Assembly: GCA_934465295.1 (NCBI GenBank)
Contig: CAKSKU010000003.1
Span: 1 to 64,000, forward strand
Direction of reading: 5' to 3'
Origin: an uncultured Oscillospiraceae bacterium
GTDB lineage: Bacteria > Bacillota > Clostridia > Oscillospirales > Ruminococcaceae
Length of the DNA stretch: 64,000 bases
In this document: piece after piece, positions 51,268 through 60,269 of the stretch
How positions within the stretch are numbered: position 1 is the first letter of the stretch
Layout: each line of letters starts with the position of its first letter
Translations under genes and position numbers: made by a program
The notes under the pieces: model-generated
Told to the model about the DNA's origin: nothing
The model's database searches: none
The model's input: only the letters and a program-made list of their open reading frames with translations

Positions 51268-52332
51268 TTAATCTACATAGGAAAAGGTAACGGGCTTGAC
51301 AGTGTTGTCGAGCTGGCCAAAGGCGTAGCCGTCATTGCGAAGCTCAATGATGATATCTTCGACGGTCTTTACGGTGAGCTGCTTGTCTGCACTGTCGTGA
51401 AGAAGCACGATAGCCCTGTGCGAGGAATTGTTTTCGATGCCGTTCAGAACATTGTTGTAAATGCTCGTCCATGTCGCATGGGTCGTGGCGTCCTCACCGC
51501 TCACGTTCCAGTCATAGTATGTAAAGCCCCGGCGTGTCACCTCGGCGATGAGCTGCGGATAGATAAGGCGGTTGTAGTTGTTGATGCTGCCGCCTGCGAA
51601 GCGCATTATCTGCGGACGAACACCCGTTGCTTCGCTCACGCACTGATACGTATTGTTCATATCCTCGAGGAAGCTTTCAACGCTCGAGTAGATGTTCTCA
51701 TAATCGTGTGAGATGGAGTGTATGCCGATAGTGTGACCTGCATCGGCAACTGCCTTCATTATCTCCTTCGAGCGTTCGCTTTCGCCGCCCGACATAAAGA
51801 ATGCCGCTTTTATATCGTATTTGTCAAGTATTGACAGGATATCGAGAGTGTTCTCGGAAGGACCGTCGTCAAAGGTGAGATAAACGGTCTTTTCCTCATC
51901 GGTGAACTCAGCCGCAGGCTCGGCGTAAAGGTCGGGGTAAAGCAGGGTGTATTCGTTAGCCGTGCTGTCTGCGGAGCTTCCGGCATTGCTGCCGACATCA
52001 TTGGCGTTTGCTGCAAATTTATCGGGATTTTCGGAAATATATTTCTCGGCAAAGCTGTCAAACTTTCCGCTTTCATTCTTTGCAAGAAAATCAAGCACAT
52101 CATCGGCGGTGTAGCCGTCCGCAGCCATGTGGAGATAGTATTCATCGAGCGAAAGATGCTCGGGCTGTTCGACCTCTTCAATTGAAGCCGCTTTGACAAG
52201 CTCATCATTTTCCTTTTTCACGATCGAATACTTCACGCCGAAAAACACGGCGCAGCCGATTATTGCCGCAAGCACAAGGATAATGACGGTATATATCAGA
52301 TGTTTAAAGAATTTTACACTTCCGAAGTACAT
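51268..52332 (-). CDS. Membrane-anchored polysaccharide deacetylase
   Basis: A 354-residue NodB-type deacetylase, probably acting on peptidoglycan or another surface glycan. An N-terminal membrane segment (about 12-33) is followed by a linker and the catalytic domain from about 145: VYLTFDDGPSENTL (catalytic and metal Asp), GHTIGIHSISHDY (metal His pair), RPQIMRFAGGS and VLLHDSAD. The start at 52332 follows AAGGGAG. It has its own promoter and is the first gene of the bactofilin cluster. Confidence 0.9.
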   Translation of the reverse strand: MYFGSVKFFKHLIYTVIILVLAAIIGCAVFFGVKYSIVKKENDELVKAASIEEVEQPEHLSLDEYYLHMAADGYTADDVLDFLAKNESGKFDSFAEKYISENPDKFAANANDVGSNAGSSADSTANEYTLLYPDLYAEPAAEFTDEEKTVYLTFDDGPSENTLDILSILDKYDIKAAFFMSGGESERSKEIMKAVADAGHTIGIHSISHDYENIYSSVESFLEDMNNTYQCVSEATGVRPQIMRFAGGSINNYNRLIYPQLIAEVTRRGFTYYDWNVSGEDATTHATWTSIYNNVLNGIENNSSHRAIVLLHDSADKQLTVKTVEDIIIELRNDGYAFGQLDNTVKPVTFSYVD

Positions 52333-52418
52333 TTTCTGGCTTTGCTCCCTTTAAAACAGTTGTGTGTAAAATTTTGCCAATAAAACAAGACTGTTTTTAC
52401 ACATTAATACTCTTTATA

Positions 52419-52447
52419 ATAATACACTATTTTAAGTTCAATGTCAA
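52419..52447 (-). promoter_or_regulatory. Promoter of the deacetylase-bactofilin operon
   Basis: Minus-strand TTGACA (52442-52447) and TATTAT (52419-52424) with 17-base spacing, about 90 bases before the deacetylase start. Confidence 0.7.
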
Positions 52448-52516
52448 CACCGTAAATTTACAAAATAAATATATAAAAATAAGTGTTTATGCTGATTTTG
52501 TATAAAGATTTTACTA

Positions 52517-52616
52517 TTAATTGATAATTGACAATTGATAGTTGATAATTGAAAGCTGCCAACTGTTAACTATTAACTATTAACTATTAACTATTAACTA
52601 TTAATTATTAACTGTT
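52517..52616. repeat. Heptamer tandem repeat with partner arm
   Basis: Eight 7-base units at 52561-52616 (AACTGTT, five of AACTATT, AATTATT, AACTGTT). Just upstream, 52517-52552 carries TTGATAATTG-type units that are partly complementary, so the whole could fold into a long AT-rich hairpin. It lies in the gap between the divergent deacetylase and cdaA promoters, which otherwise shows no gene. Confidence 0.75.
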
Positions 52617-52657
52617 AACTGTCAAAGCGGCAATCAAAAAATATTCTCCTTTTTCTA

Positions 52658-52687
52658 TTGAAAAGTACAGGGGAATTGTGTTATAAT
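52658..52687 (+). promoter_or_regulatory. Promoter of cdaA-cdaR
   Basis: TTGAAA (52658-52663) and TATAAT (52682-52687) with 18-base spacing, about 40 bases before the TTG start. Confidence 0.6.
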
Positions 52688-52727
52688 TACTGTAATACTG
52701 TAAACTGACAGAAAGGCGGAAACGGTT

Positions 52728-53660
52728 TTGGAGAATCTGTATACTCTGCGCTCACTGATAACGAGTATCTTGCCGATAACATTCTGGGATATCCTTGATA
52801 TCGCTGTACTTGCCGTTATTCTTTACAAGGGCATAAGCATCGTGAAGGAGACCCGTGCCGGCGGCTTGCTGAAGGGCATCGCTGTGCTTGTTATTGCATA
52901 TCTTTTAATGGAGCTTTTCCAGATGAAAGCTATGGCTTACATTATGAAGAGCGTTTTCAACATCGGTCTGCTTGCGCTGATAATACTTTTCCAGCCCGAG
53001 CTTCGCCGTGCGATAGAAAAAATGGGACGTTCAAAGCTCACGAAAGTACCGTTCATCTCGTCCATAGGTGCTGAGAACAGCGACACTGCCGCTTCAAAGT
53101 GGAATGACGCAATCGAGGCTATATGCGACGCCTGCGAGGACTTGTCCGCAACGACGACGGGGGCGCTCATCGTTATCGAACGTGAATCAAAGCTTGGCGA
53201 ACAGATCGATACGGGTACTATACTTAATGCAAAGCCCTCGAAGGAGCTTTTCGGCAATATTTTCTGGAAGAACACACCTCTTCACGACGGTGCGGTCATA
53301 ATGCGTGACGGCTACATTCTTGCCGCTGCCTGCTTTCTCCCGAAGCCGCAGAAGGAGGAAACGATAAACAAGGCTCTCGGCTCACGTCACCGTGCGGCTA
53401 TCGGTATGAGCGAGAACTCGGATGCTATAATCATCGTTGTTTCGGAGGAAACGGGTGTTATCTCCATCGCCGAGAACGGCAGCCTTGAACGAGGCTTCAC
53501 CCGTGACAGCCTTAAAAAGTATCTCCGCGAAAAGCTTATCCCCGAAAAGCCGCAGAAGTCGGTGCGTCCGCTTCCGCCGTCCGATAAAAAACCGCTTTTC
53601 CCGGGAAGGAAGAAAAAAGAAAAAGCAGAGGAGGTAAGCTCCAATGAAAAGAATAATTGA
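52728..53660 (+). CDS. cdaA: Diadenylate cyclase CdaA
   Basis: Membrane-bound enzyme that makes the second messenger c-di-AMP from two ATP. The 310 residues have about three N-terminal membrane segments (about 22-34, 48-62 and 75-88) and a DAC domain with the catalytic DGA (residues 187-189) in PLHDGAVIMRDGYIL and the RHR (220-222) in GSRHRAAIGMSE. The start is TTG at 52728, preceded by AAAGGCGG. The C-terminal tail is rich in Lys and Pro. The cdaR gene overlaps it by 17 bases. Confidence 0.95.
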   Translation: MENLYTLRSLITSILPITFWDILDIAVLAVILYKGISIVKETRAGGLLKGIAVLVIAYLLMELFQMKAMAYIMKSVFNIGLLALIILFQPELRRAIEKMGRSKLTKVPFISSIGAENSDTAASKWNDAIEAICDACEDLSATTTGALIVIERESKLGEQIDTGTILNAKPSKELFGNIFWKNTPLHDGAVIMRDGYILAAACFLPKPQKEETINKALGSRHRAAIGMSENSDAIIIVVSEETGVISIAENGSLERGFTRDSLKKYLREKLIPEKPQKSVRPLPPSDKKPLFPGRKKKEKAEEVSSNEKNN

Positions 53661-54984
53661 CATCATCTCGGATCTCTTCCGCAGGATATTTGAAAAGGAT
53701 CTTTCGCTGAAGATATTCTCTATCCTCTGCGCAGTCGTGATATGGTTCGCAGTTTCGATAAGCGTTTATCCTACGATAAAGCAGGTCGTTTACAACGTTC
53801 CCGTAACGGTGGAGCTTCAGGGTACTTACGCCGAGGCGCACAACTACAAGGTCATCGAGCAGAGCGTTCAGACGGTCGATGTTTACCTTGAGGGCGACCG
53901 TTCGCAGATAGGCAGCATAAAGGCGGACGACATTAAAGTATCGGCTTCGGCTGAAAATGTGATAAGCCCGAGGGAGTACAGCCTTCCCCTTGACGTAAGC
54001 TCAAACAGCGGAAAGACCTTTAACGTAACGAAGATAACTTCGTCCGATGATGCAAGTACTTCCATCGAATATATCTATGCCTCATTTGACGAGGTGGTGA
54101 CGAAGGAGATCACGATTTCGCCCGTTCTTGACCGTCTCCACGTTGCGAGCGGCTTTATCGTTGACGATGACGATGTTGCCGTTGCGCCGAACATTGTTGA
54201 GATCACGGGTCCTAAGGACGATGTTGAAAAGATCGACAGCGCATATTTCTATGTTGATACGGCGAGCGAGCTTTCGTCAAGTTATGAATACACCGCAGAA
54301 AGTCCGACCATTTACAGCAGCGACGGCGTTGTTCTCAGCGGCAACGACAGCATCACATTCAGCAGAACAAGCTTCAGCGTAAGCATTCCCGTTTATAAAA
54401 AGCAGGTACTTCCGCTCGAGGTCGCTATCACAAATGCACCGTCCAGCTTCAATGTTGACGCATTCCGTGAAAAGCTCCAGCTCTCCGTTACCGAGATCGA
54501 GATCGCCGCTCCCGCCGATGAGATAAGGGACGTTTCGGCGATAACGATCGGCACTATCGATATGCGTGAGGTCGATATCGGCTCTGTATTCACGTTCAAG
54601 ACTTCCGACTTCCTTGCGGAGAATTATCAGAACCTCAGCGGCATCGACACCATTTCCGTAGTATGCCCGAGCGAGGGGCTTTACAAGCTTGCGATGACGA
54701 TAAGGGGAAGCTCGGTGCAGATAATCAACGCCCCGGCACAGTTCGATTATGATATTATTACCTCGGGCTTTACGCTGTTCTTCATCGGCTCGGAGGAAAG
54801 CATCAATCAGATATCCTATATCGATGTCGTATCGCAGATAGACTTGCTCAACTATGAGCTTGAAGCCCGCGATTACAAGCTGCCCGTAACGTTCTCAACG
54901 CCTGCTTATGACGATGTATGGTGCATAAGCTCGGACGGTCTGCTTTCGCCTAAGGCTATTGTAACATTTAAGCTCAAATCATAA
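53644..54984 (+). CDS. cdaR: CdaR-like YbbR-domain regulator of CdaA
   Basis: A 446-residue protein with one N-terminal membrane segment (about 18-38) and three or four YbbR-like beta-strand domains on the outer side (for example VTVELQGTYAEAHNYKVI and VDVYLEGDRSQI). CdaR regulates CdaA activity in related bacteria. The genes overlap by 17 bases, and in many Firmicutes glmM follows; here it does not. A strong terminator follows the stop. Confidence 0.9.
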   Translation: MKRIIDIISDLFRRIFEKDLSLKIFSILCAVVIWFAVSISVYPTIKQVVYNVPVTVELQGTYAEAHNYKVIEQSVQTVDVYLEGDRSQIGSIKADDIKVSASAENVISPREYSLPLDVSSNSGKTFNVTKITSSDDASTSIEYIYASFDEVVTKEITISPVLDRLHVASGFIVDDDDVAVAPNIVEITGPKDDVEKIDSAYFYVDTASELSSSYEYTAESPTIYSSDGVVLSGNDSITFSRTSFSVSIPVYKKQVLPLEVAITNAPSSFNVDAFREKLQLSVTEIEIAAPADEIRDVSAITIGTIDMREVDIGSVFTFKTSDFLAENYQNLSGIDTISVVCPSEGLYKLAMTIRGSSVQIINAPAQFDYDIITSGFTLFFIGSEESINQISYIDVVSQIDLLNYELEARDYKLPVTFSTPAYDDVWCISSDGLLSPKAIVTFKLKS

Positions 54985-54990
54985 TATACT

Positions 54991-55024
54991 GCGAAGCCGC
55001 ATATTCCTGTGCGGCTTCGCTTTT
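54991..55024 (+). terminator. Terminator of cdaA-cdaR
   Basis: GCGAAGCCGCA pairs with TGCGGCTTCGC and is followed by four T. Confidence 0.85.
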
Positions 55025-55046
55025 ATAAGAAAAAAAGGAACTTTTT

Positions 55047-56624
55047 ATGGCAATAATAATCTCTCAAATAAAAACTTCGATAAGCGCAGGCACGGACGAT
55101 ATCACTGCCGCCGCACTGAAAAAGCTCGGCATAAGCAGAAGCGGTGTGAGAGCCTGCCACCTGCACAAGACCTCGCTCGATGCGAGAAACAACAGCGATA
55201 TAAAGCTCGTTTCGTCCGTATGGATAGAGCTTGACAGCGAAAAAGCCGAAAAGGCGATCTGCGAACGTGACAAAAGCTGTTCTTATGTCGACCAAAGCAT
55301 CGAAATTATGCCGCCGAAAACAAATATCACCAAGAAAAAGGTCGTTATTGCAGGTTTCGGACCTGCGGGGATGTTCTGCGCACTCACGCTTGCCGAATAC
55401 GGCTTCGAGCCGATAGTTCTCGAACGGGGGGAGGCTGTTGACGAGCGTGTGAAAGCCGTTGAGGGCTTCTGGCACGGCGGTGCTTTCTCCGAGCAGACGA
55501 ATGTACAGTTCGGCGAGGGAGGCGCAGGAACTTTCTCGGACGGAAAGCTCACAACACGCATAAAAGACCCTATGTGCAGACGAATTTTACAGCGCCTTGT
55601 CGAATTCGGCGCACCGCAGGAAATTCTCACGAAAGCAAAGCCTCATATCGGCACGGACAAGCTCCGCAGTATCGTGAAAAGCCTGCGAAGCCGTGTTATT
55701 GAGCTTGGCGGAGAAGTCCGCTTCAACACAAGGCTTGACGATATCATAATAAAAAACGGTGCAGTTGCCGCCGCTGTTGCGAACGGTCAGGAAATTCCCT
55801 GCGATGCGGTCGTGCTTGCACTCGGTCACAGTGCAAGAGACACCTTTGAAATGCTCCTCGGCAAGGGCGTTTTCATTGAGCCGAAGCCGTTCTCGGTCGG
55901 CGTGCGCATTGAGCATAAGCAGACCGATGTTGACCGCTCGCTTTACGGCAAAGCCGCAGGAACGCCAAGCCTGCCAAAGGGCGAATATCAGCTTTCCCAC
56001 CGCAGAAACGGCAGGGGAGTTTACACATTCTGTATGTGTCCCGGAGGAATGGTCGTTCCGTCGCAGAGTGAGGAAAACACGGTCGTTACGAACGGTATGA
56101 GCGAGTTCGCCCGTGACGGTGAAAATGCAAATGCGGCAGTCGCAGTCGGCGTCTCACCCGATGATTTCGGGAAAAAACCGCTTGACGGAGTTATCTTCGC
56201 ACGGAGCCTTGAACAGAGGGCGTTCGGGCTTGGCGGCAGGAACTACAAAGCACCTGCTTCGACCGTCGGGAAGCTGCTCACGGGAAAAGGCTCGCTCGAC
56301 GAGAGCAATATAAAGCCGACCTATGCAAGAGGACTTGCGGAATGTGACCTTGCGGAGCTTTTTCCCGACTTCGTCACTGAAATGTTAAAAGAGGGACTTG
56401 TTGATTTTTCGCACAAAATGAAATGCTTCGGGGATAAAAACGCCGTTCTCACCGCTCCCGAAACGAGAACGTCCTCGCCCGTGAGGATAACGAGGGGCGA
56501 AGACCTCTGCTCGCTGAATGTGAAGGGCTTATATCCCTGCGGCGAGGGTGCAGGCTATGCAGGCGGAATAATGTCCGCCGCCGCTGACGGAATGAACGTT
56601 GCGGTCAGGATAATTCGGAACTGA
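55047..56624 (+). CDS. FAD-dependent oxidoreductase (COG2509-like)
   Basis: A 525-residue flavoprotein. An N-terminal domain of about 95 residues precedes the FAD-binding motif KVVIAGFGPAGMFCALTLAE near 97-116; further features are QFGEGGAGTFSDGKL and the C-terminal GEGAGYAGGIMSAAADG. It resembles uncharacterised dehydrogenases of COG2509 but the substrate is unknown. AAAAAAAGGA lies before the ATG. The cmk gene begins 20 bases downstream, so they may be co-transcribed. Confidence 0.87.
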   Translation: MAIIISQIKTSISAGTDDITAAALKKLGISRSGVRACHLHKTSLDARNNSDIKLVSSVWIELDSEKAEKAICERDKSCSYVDQSIEIMPPKTNITKKKVVIAGFGPAGMFCALTLAEYGFEPIVLERGEAVDERVKAVEGFWHGGAFSEQTNVQFGEGGAGTFSDGKLTTRIKDPMCRRILQRLVEFGAPQEILTKAKPHIGTDKLRSIVKSLRSRVIELGGEVRFNTRLDDIIIKNGAVAAAVANGQEIPCDAVVLALGHSARDTFEMLLGKGVFIEPKPFSVGVRIEHKQTDVDRSLYGKAAGTPSLPKGEYQLSHRRNGRGVYTFCMCPGGMVVPSQSEENTVVTNGMSEFARDGENANAAVAVGVSPDDFGKKPLDGVIFARSLEQRAFGLGGRNYKAPASTVGKLLTGKGSLDESNIKPTYARGLAECDLAELFPDFVTEMLKEGLVDFSHKMKCFGDKNAVLTAPETRTSSPVRITRGEDLCSLNVKGLYPCGEGAGYAGGIMSAAADGMNVAVRIIRN

Positions 56625-56644
56625 TACTTGAAAGGGTGTTTGAA

Positions 56645-57331
56645 ATGTCAAAGGTATATAACATTGCGATAGACGGACCTGCGGGCGCAGGAAAAAGCAC
56701 GATAGCAAAGGCTGCCGCAAAGCAGCTCGGGTTCATTTATGTTGACACGGGTGCGCTTTACAGGGCGGTCGCTTTTGAAATGATATCGAGGGGAATTTCG
56801 CCGAGCGACAAGGATAAGGTCGCTGCCGAACTCGGCAAATTCGGCGTTGGCTTTTTCTCGCTTCGCTTCATTGACGGCGTTCAGCACGTTTTCTCGGGCG
56901 AAAAGGACGTTTCGGATTTTATCCGCACTCCCGAGGTTTCAATGGGCGCATCGGCAGTCTCGGCTATACCCGAGGTGCGTAAGTTCCTTTTCGACTTACA
57001 GCAGAGCATTGCCGCCGAAAACAATGTGATAATGGACGGACGAGATATCGGAACGGTCGTGCTGCCGAATGCTGACCTGAAAATTTTCCTCACGGCTTCT
57101 GCGGAAGTCCGTGCAGACCGCCGATTTAAGGAGCTTGCCGAAAAGCCGAACTGTCCGACCTACGAGCAGGTTCTTGCCGACATCAAACAGCGTGACTACA
57201 ACGATATGCACCGTGATGTTGCTCCGCTTAAGCAGGCTGATGACGCTGTTCTTGCGGACACCTCGGAGCTTGATCTGGAGGGTGCTATCTCGCTCGTTAT
57301 TTCAATGATAAAGGAAAAATGCTCACTTTGA
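56645..57331 (+). CDS. cmk: Cytidylate kinase
   Basis: Phosphorylates CMP and dCMP with ATP. The 228 residues carry the P-loop IDGPAGAGKSTIAKA near 8-22, YVDTGALYRAV, the conserved MDGRDIGTVVLP and a lid with YNDMHRDVAPL. I start it at the ATG at 56645 because AAAGGG lies eight bases before; a GTG at 56636 would be possible. A FAD oxidoreductase gene lies upstream. Confidence 0.94.
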   Translation: MSKVYNIAIDGPAGAGKSTIAKAAAKQLGFIYVDTGALYRAVAFEMISRGISPSDKDKVAAELGKFGVGFFSLRFIDGVQHVFSGEKDVSDFIRTPEVSMGASAVSAIPEVRKFLFDLQQSIAAENNVIMDGRDIGTVVLPNADLKIFLTASAEVRADRRFKELAEKPNCPTYEQVLADIKQRDYNDMHRDVAPLKQADDAVLADTSELDLEGAISLVISMIKEKCSL

Positions 57332-57437
57332 TTTTGTATAAATGCAACAAGGATTTCATTAATTTTTGTAAAGATATACAAACCTCAGAAAATTTTTTCA
57401 GAAAATGAAAAATTCGGGGCAGTTAAATTGTTTTATA

Positions 57438-57688
57438 AGTGTAAAGGGTAAGATGATCCGCAGAACGGATAGATCAATTGTGGGATTTTGCTTTAGAAGT
57501 TTTGCGGATCGCTTTTACACTATTCATTCGCTGAAAATACAGCACGGGCTATAACTGTTCACAACAAAATTGTCCTTGGGAGGTATTGTTCGGCGAATAG
57601 TCGGGAAATGTTCTTTAAGGTTTCCTATGCAAATATCCTCGGAAACCGTTGAAAAATGTTTCAATGTATTTCCGAGGATAATTTTTTC
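57438..57688 (+). ncRNA. Structured leader or small RNA before the YcdB/SLH gene
   Basis: About 250 nt with several long stems: AGTGTAAA (57438-57445) with TTTACACT (57514-57521), inside it TGATCCGCA with TGCGGATC; CTATTC (57520-57525) with GAATAG (57595-57600); and a terminator-like stem (57635-57645 with 57669-57679, then six T). It precedes the surface protein gene. It could be a riboswitch-type leader or an independent RNA; I cannot match it to a known family. The rest of the gap shows no gene. Confidence 0.4.
57635..57688 (+). terminator. Terminator hairpin before the YcdB/SLH gene
   Basis: ATCCTCGGAAA pairs with TTTCCGAGGAT around a 23-base loop and is followed by TTTTTT, about 50 bases before the next start codon. 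As a leader hairpin it could attenuate transcription. Confidence 0.7.
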
Positions 57689-57738
57689 AAAGATGATCTT
57701 TTAACAAAAAGACTTGGACAAATGAAAGGAGCATAAAA

Positions 57739-60018
57739 ATGAAAACAAACACTATCGCAAAGATCGCTGCCGCCGCAATGGCAGTGATGATGACCGTCAG
57801 CGCAGGCGCAGTTCCCGTATTGGCGGCAAACACTCCGTCAAGCACGGCCACACAGGCACAGGCGGAGCAAAAGAAGCAGCAGGCAATGAAAACCGCTCTC
57901 ACCGCTGTAAAAAAGAGGGTAACGATACCCGACAGGCTGACCGAGTTCGATTACAGTATGTCAACATCATACGGAACAGAGGCTTTCAGCTTTACATGGC
58001 ATGATGAGAAATATAGAGAGAGCATTTATATTACTTATGCGAACGGCATTATACTTTCGTATGAATATAAAGCCGACAAGGATTACAGCCAAAAGGAAAA
58101 GCAGAGCTTTGCAAAGCTCACCAATGCACAGCTTATAGAATATGCGAAAAAGGCATTTGAAAAGCTTGAACCCGATCTTGCGGGCAAGGGCAAATACAGC
58201 ATTGACAGCATCGATCTTTTCGGTGACAATGCATCGTTAAAGCTTGACCGTATGGAAAACGGCGTTGCGGTCGAAGGCAACGGTGCTACTATCGTTATAA
58301 ACAAGAACACGGGCGATCTTGTTTCGATGTGGGTCGAGTGGTTCTGGAAAGACACAAAGTTCGGCAGCACGGCTTCAAAGCTTTCCGCCGATGAAGCAAG
58401 GGCAAAGTATAAGTCGCTCACAACGCTCACGCCGATATACCGTATCGTCAACGAATACAATGAAAAAACGGAAAAGTCCGAGCAGAAAGCTGTTCTTTTG
58501 TATCTGCCGAACTTTACCGATGAGATCGACGCCGTAACGGGCAAGCCCTCAACCATCTGGGACGATATGGATAATGATAAGGGTATCAGAAATTTCAGCA
58601 GCTACTATTACAACTCAATGGCAGACGGCGGAGTGGAGGCTGTTGCTGCTGAGTATGATGATGCGGCAGACGAAGGAGGAGTCAATTTCACTGCGGCAGA
58701 GCTTAAAGAGATCGAAGCCGATGAAAGTCTGCTCAAAAAGGATGAGATAACAGCACTTCTCAACAAGGACAAATACACGAAGATGCCCGATTATGTTTCG
58801 CTTGATTATGCAAATCTTTATAAAAATGAGGACACGGACGAATATTTTTATAGCATTAGTTATCACGGCGGTGACGACGGCATTGTTGATGCGGATTTTG
58901 AGGACGATACGGATGATGTGGATATGGCTGTGGAAGATGTTGGCGCTGATGTAAAGGAAGACCCCGAAAAGCCATATTTCTATATGAATGTAAATGTCAA
59001 TGCAAAAACGGGCAAGGTCATCACCTTCAACAAGAACCATGCCTCCGGCTTTGACAACAGCAAGGAATATCCCGTAAAGGCAAATGCGAAGATCGCAGCG
59101 GCAGCCGCAAAGCATTTTTACGGAGATATTTTCGGCGAATACAAGGCTGACGAAAGCAACAGCGAGCCATGTCATTCGACCGTTGACAAAGATGGCAGGA
59201 CAAGATACTATGAATCCAGCAGAACATACCGTTACAACCGCTATGTAAACGGCGTGCAGGTCGAGGGCGATGTTATATGGGTAAATGTTGACTTCACCGG
59301 AGAGGTCTGCTCGGTTTCATCCAAATACACAGACGTAAAATTCCCGTCCGTGCCGAAATTCGACAAGGACAAGGCTTTTGAGCAGCTTTTCAAGCAGATA
59401 AAGCTCAGATATTACTATGACGGCTACTACAAGAAGGACGGAACGGCAAAGACTTATCTCCTCTACGATATCAACGATTATACACTCGACAGCAAGTACC
59501 GTGTTGTGGAATGGGACGGCACTCCGCTCCCTGCCGAGAAGGACGAGGACACCAACTACACCGACATCAGCGGCATTGCGCAGGAAAACGCTATAAACAC
59601 ACTTGCAAGATACGGCATCACGCTCGATACCAAGAACGGAAAATTTGACCCGAATGCAAAGCTCACCGACAAGGAGTTCGCAACGGTCATTTACAAGGCA
59701 ACACGCAACTATGTGCCTTATTATGTTGAGGACGGCAACTATCAGAAAGAAGAAAAGGCTGTAACGCTCACCAAAAAGGAAGCCGCAAAGGTATTCGTTG
59801 ATGTTTACGGCGGTTCTGATTATGCTGAGTTAAAGGGAATCTACCGTGCGCCGTTCAAGGACGTTGCTGTATCGGACGATTATGTAGGCTACATTGCGAT
59901 AGCAAAGGCACTCGGTTTTGCAAGCGCAGACAAGAACGGAAACTACTCGCCGAACAAGGTTCTCACGAGGGCGCAGGCTATGCAGATGATATATGATTAT
60001 ATCAAAAGGCTGAAATAA
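57739..60018 (+). CDS. Secreted protein with YcdB/YcdC-like and SLH-like domains
   Basis: A 759-residue exported protein. The signal peptide ends near residue 30 (AGAVPVLAANT). Two regions resemble the YcdB/YcdC (PepSY-like) domains found on Firmicutes surface proteins (for example VAVEGNGATIVINKNTGDLV and the repeat around YVNGVQVEGDVIWVNVDFTG). An acidic central stretch lies at about 300-400. The C-terminus has S-layer homology-type segments (FKDVAVSDDYVGYIAIAKAL and LTRAQAMQMIYDYIKRL), which anchor proteins to the cell wall. AAAGGAG precedes the ATG. The substrate is not known. Its stop is followed by a short remnant of the block-family terminal units. Confidence 0.83.
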   Translation: MKTNTIAKIAAAAMAVMMTVSAGAVPVLAANTPSSTATQAQAEQKKQQAMKTALTAVKKRVTIPDRLTEFDYSMSTSYGTEAFSFTWHDEKYRESIYITYANGIILSYEYKADKDYSQKEKQSFAKLTNAQLIEYAKKAFEKLEPDLAGKGKYSIDSIDLFGDNASLKLDRMENGVAVEGNGATIVINKNTGDLVSMWVEWFWKDTKFGSTASKLSADEARAKYKSLTTLTPIYRIVNEYNEKTEKSEQKAVLLYLPNFTDEIDAVTGKPSTIWDDMDNDKGIRNFSSYYYNSMADGGVEAVAAEYDDAADEGGVNFTAAELKEIEADESLLKKDEITALLNKDKYTKMPDYVSLDYANLYKNEDTDEYFYSISYHGGDDGIVDADFEDDTDDVDMAVEDVGADVKEDPEKPYFYMNVNVNAKTGKVITFNKNHASGFDNSKEYPVKANAKIAAAAAKHFYGDIFGEYKADESNSEPCHSTVDKDGRTRYYESSRTYRYNRYVNGVQVEGDVIWVNVDFTGEVCSVSSKYTDVKFPSVPKFDKDKAFEQLFKQIKLRYYYDGYYKKDGTAKTYLLYDINDYTLDSKYRVVEWDGTPLPAEKDEDTNYTDISGIAQENAINTLARYGITLDTKNGKFDPNAKLTDKEFATVIYKATRNYVPYYVEDGNYQKEEKAVTLTKKEAAKVFVDVYGGSDYAELKGIYRAPFKDVAVSDDYVGYIAIAKALGFASADKNGNYSPNKVLTRAQAMQMIYDYIKRLK

Positions 60019-60040
60019 AATTCGGAATTAGGAATTATTT
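60019..60040. repeat. Remnant of the hairpin-block terminal unit
   Basis: ATTCGGAATTAGGAATTATT follows the stop codon of the YcdB/SLH gene, like the start of the large blocks, but no hairpins H1 or H2 follow. Confidence 0.55.
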
Positions 60041-60065
60041 GTGTTTCGGTCAAAATTTATCGTAT

Positions 60066-60088
60066 GGGCGGATATTTCTTATCCGCCC
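60066..60088 (+). terminator. First terminator after the YcdB/SLH gene
   Basis: GGGCGGATA pairs with TATCCGCCC. The following T run is short, so termination may be completed by the next hairpin. Confidence 0.55.
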
Positions 60089-60105
60089 TTGCGTTTATAA
60101 CAAAA

Positions 60106-60138
60106 ATCCCCTTGCACAAACTGCAAGGGGATAAATTT
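60106..60138 (+). terminator. Second terminator after the YcdB/SLH gene
   Basis: ATCCCCTTGCA pairs with TGCAAGGGGAT, followed by AAATTTTTT. Confidence 0.75.
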
Positions 60139-60165
60139 TTTAATGATTGTTTTTAGTCTGCACTT

Positions 60166-60267
60166 ATACTAATTTTTAAACTGAAAGTGTACAAAAAATC
60201 AAGCAAAAGCTCGCATATATGGATTTTGCGCCGATTTTTTGTCTACACTTTGATTAAAAATTAGTAT
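60166..60267. repeat. 102-bp inverted-repeat element, copy 2
   Basis: Left arm 60166-60200 (ATACTAATTTTTAAACTGAA onward) pairs with right arm 60233-60267 with very few mismatches. The inside keeps ATCAAGCAA and TGGATTTTGCGCCGATTTTT as in copy 1 at 12180-12311, but has a shorter centre. The two copies therefore form a family of small inverted-repeat elements. Confidence 0.75.
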
Positions 60268-60269
60268 TA

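Noticed and set aside
57438..57688. 6S RNA or c-di-AMP riboswitch
   Set aside because: The 5' and 3' ends do not pair with each other as in 6S RNA, and the conserved cores of the c-di-AMP riboswitch are not seen.
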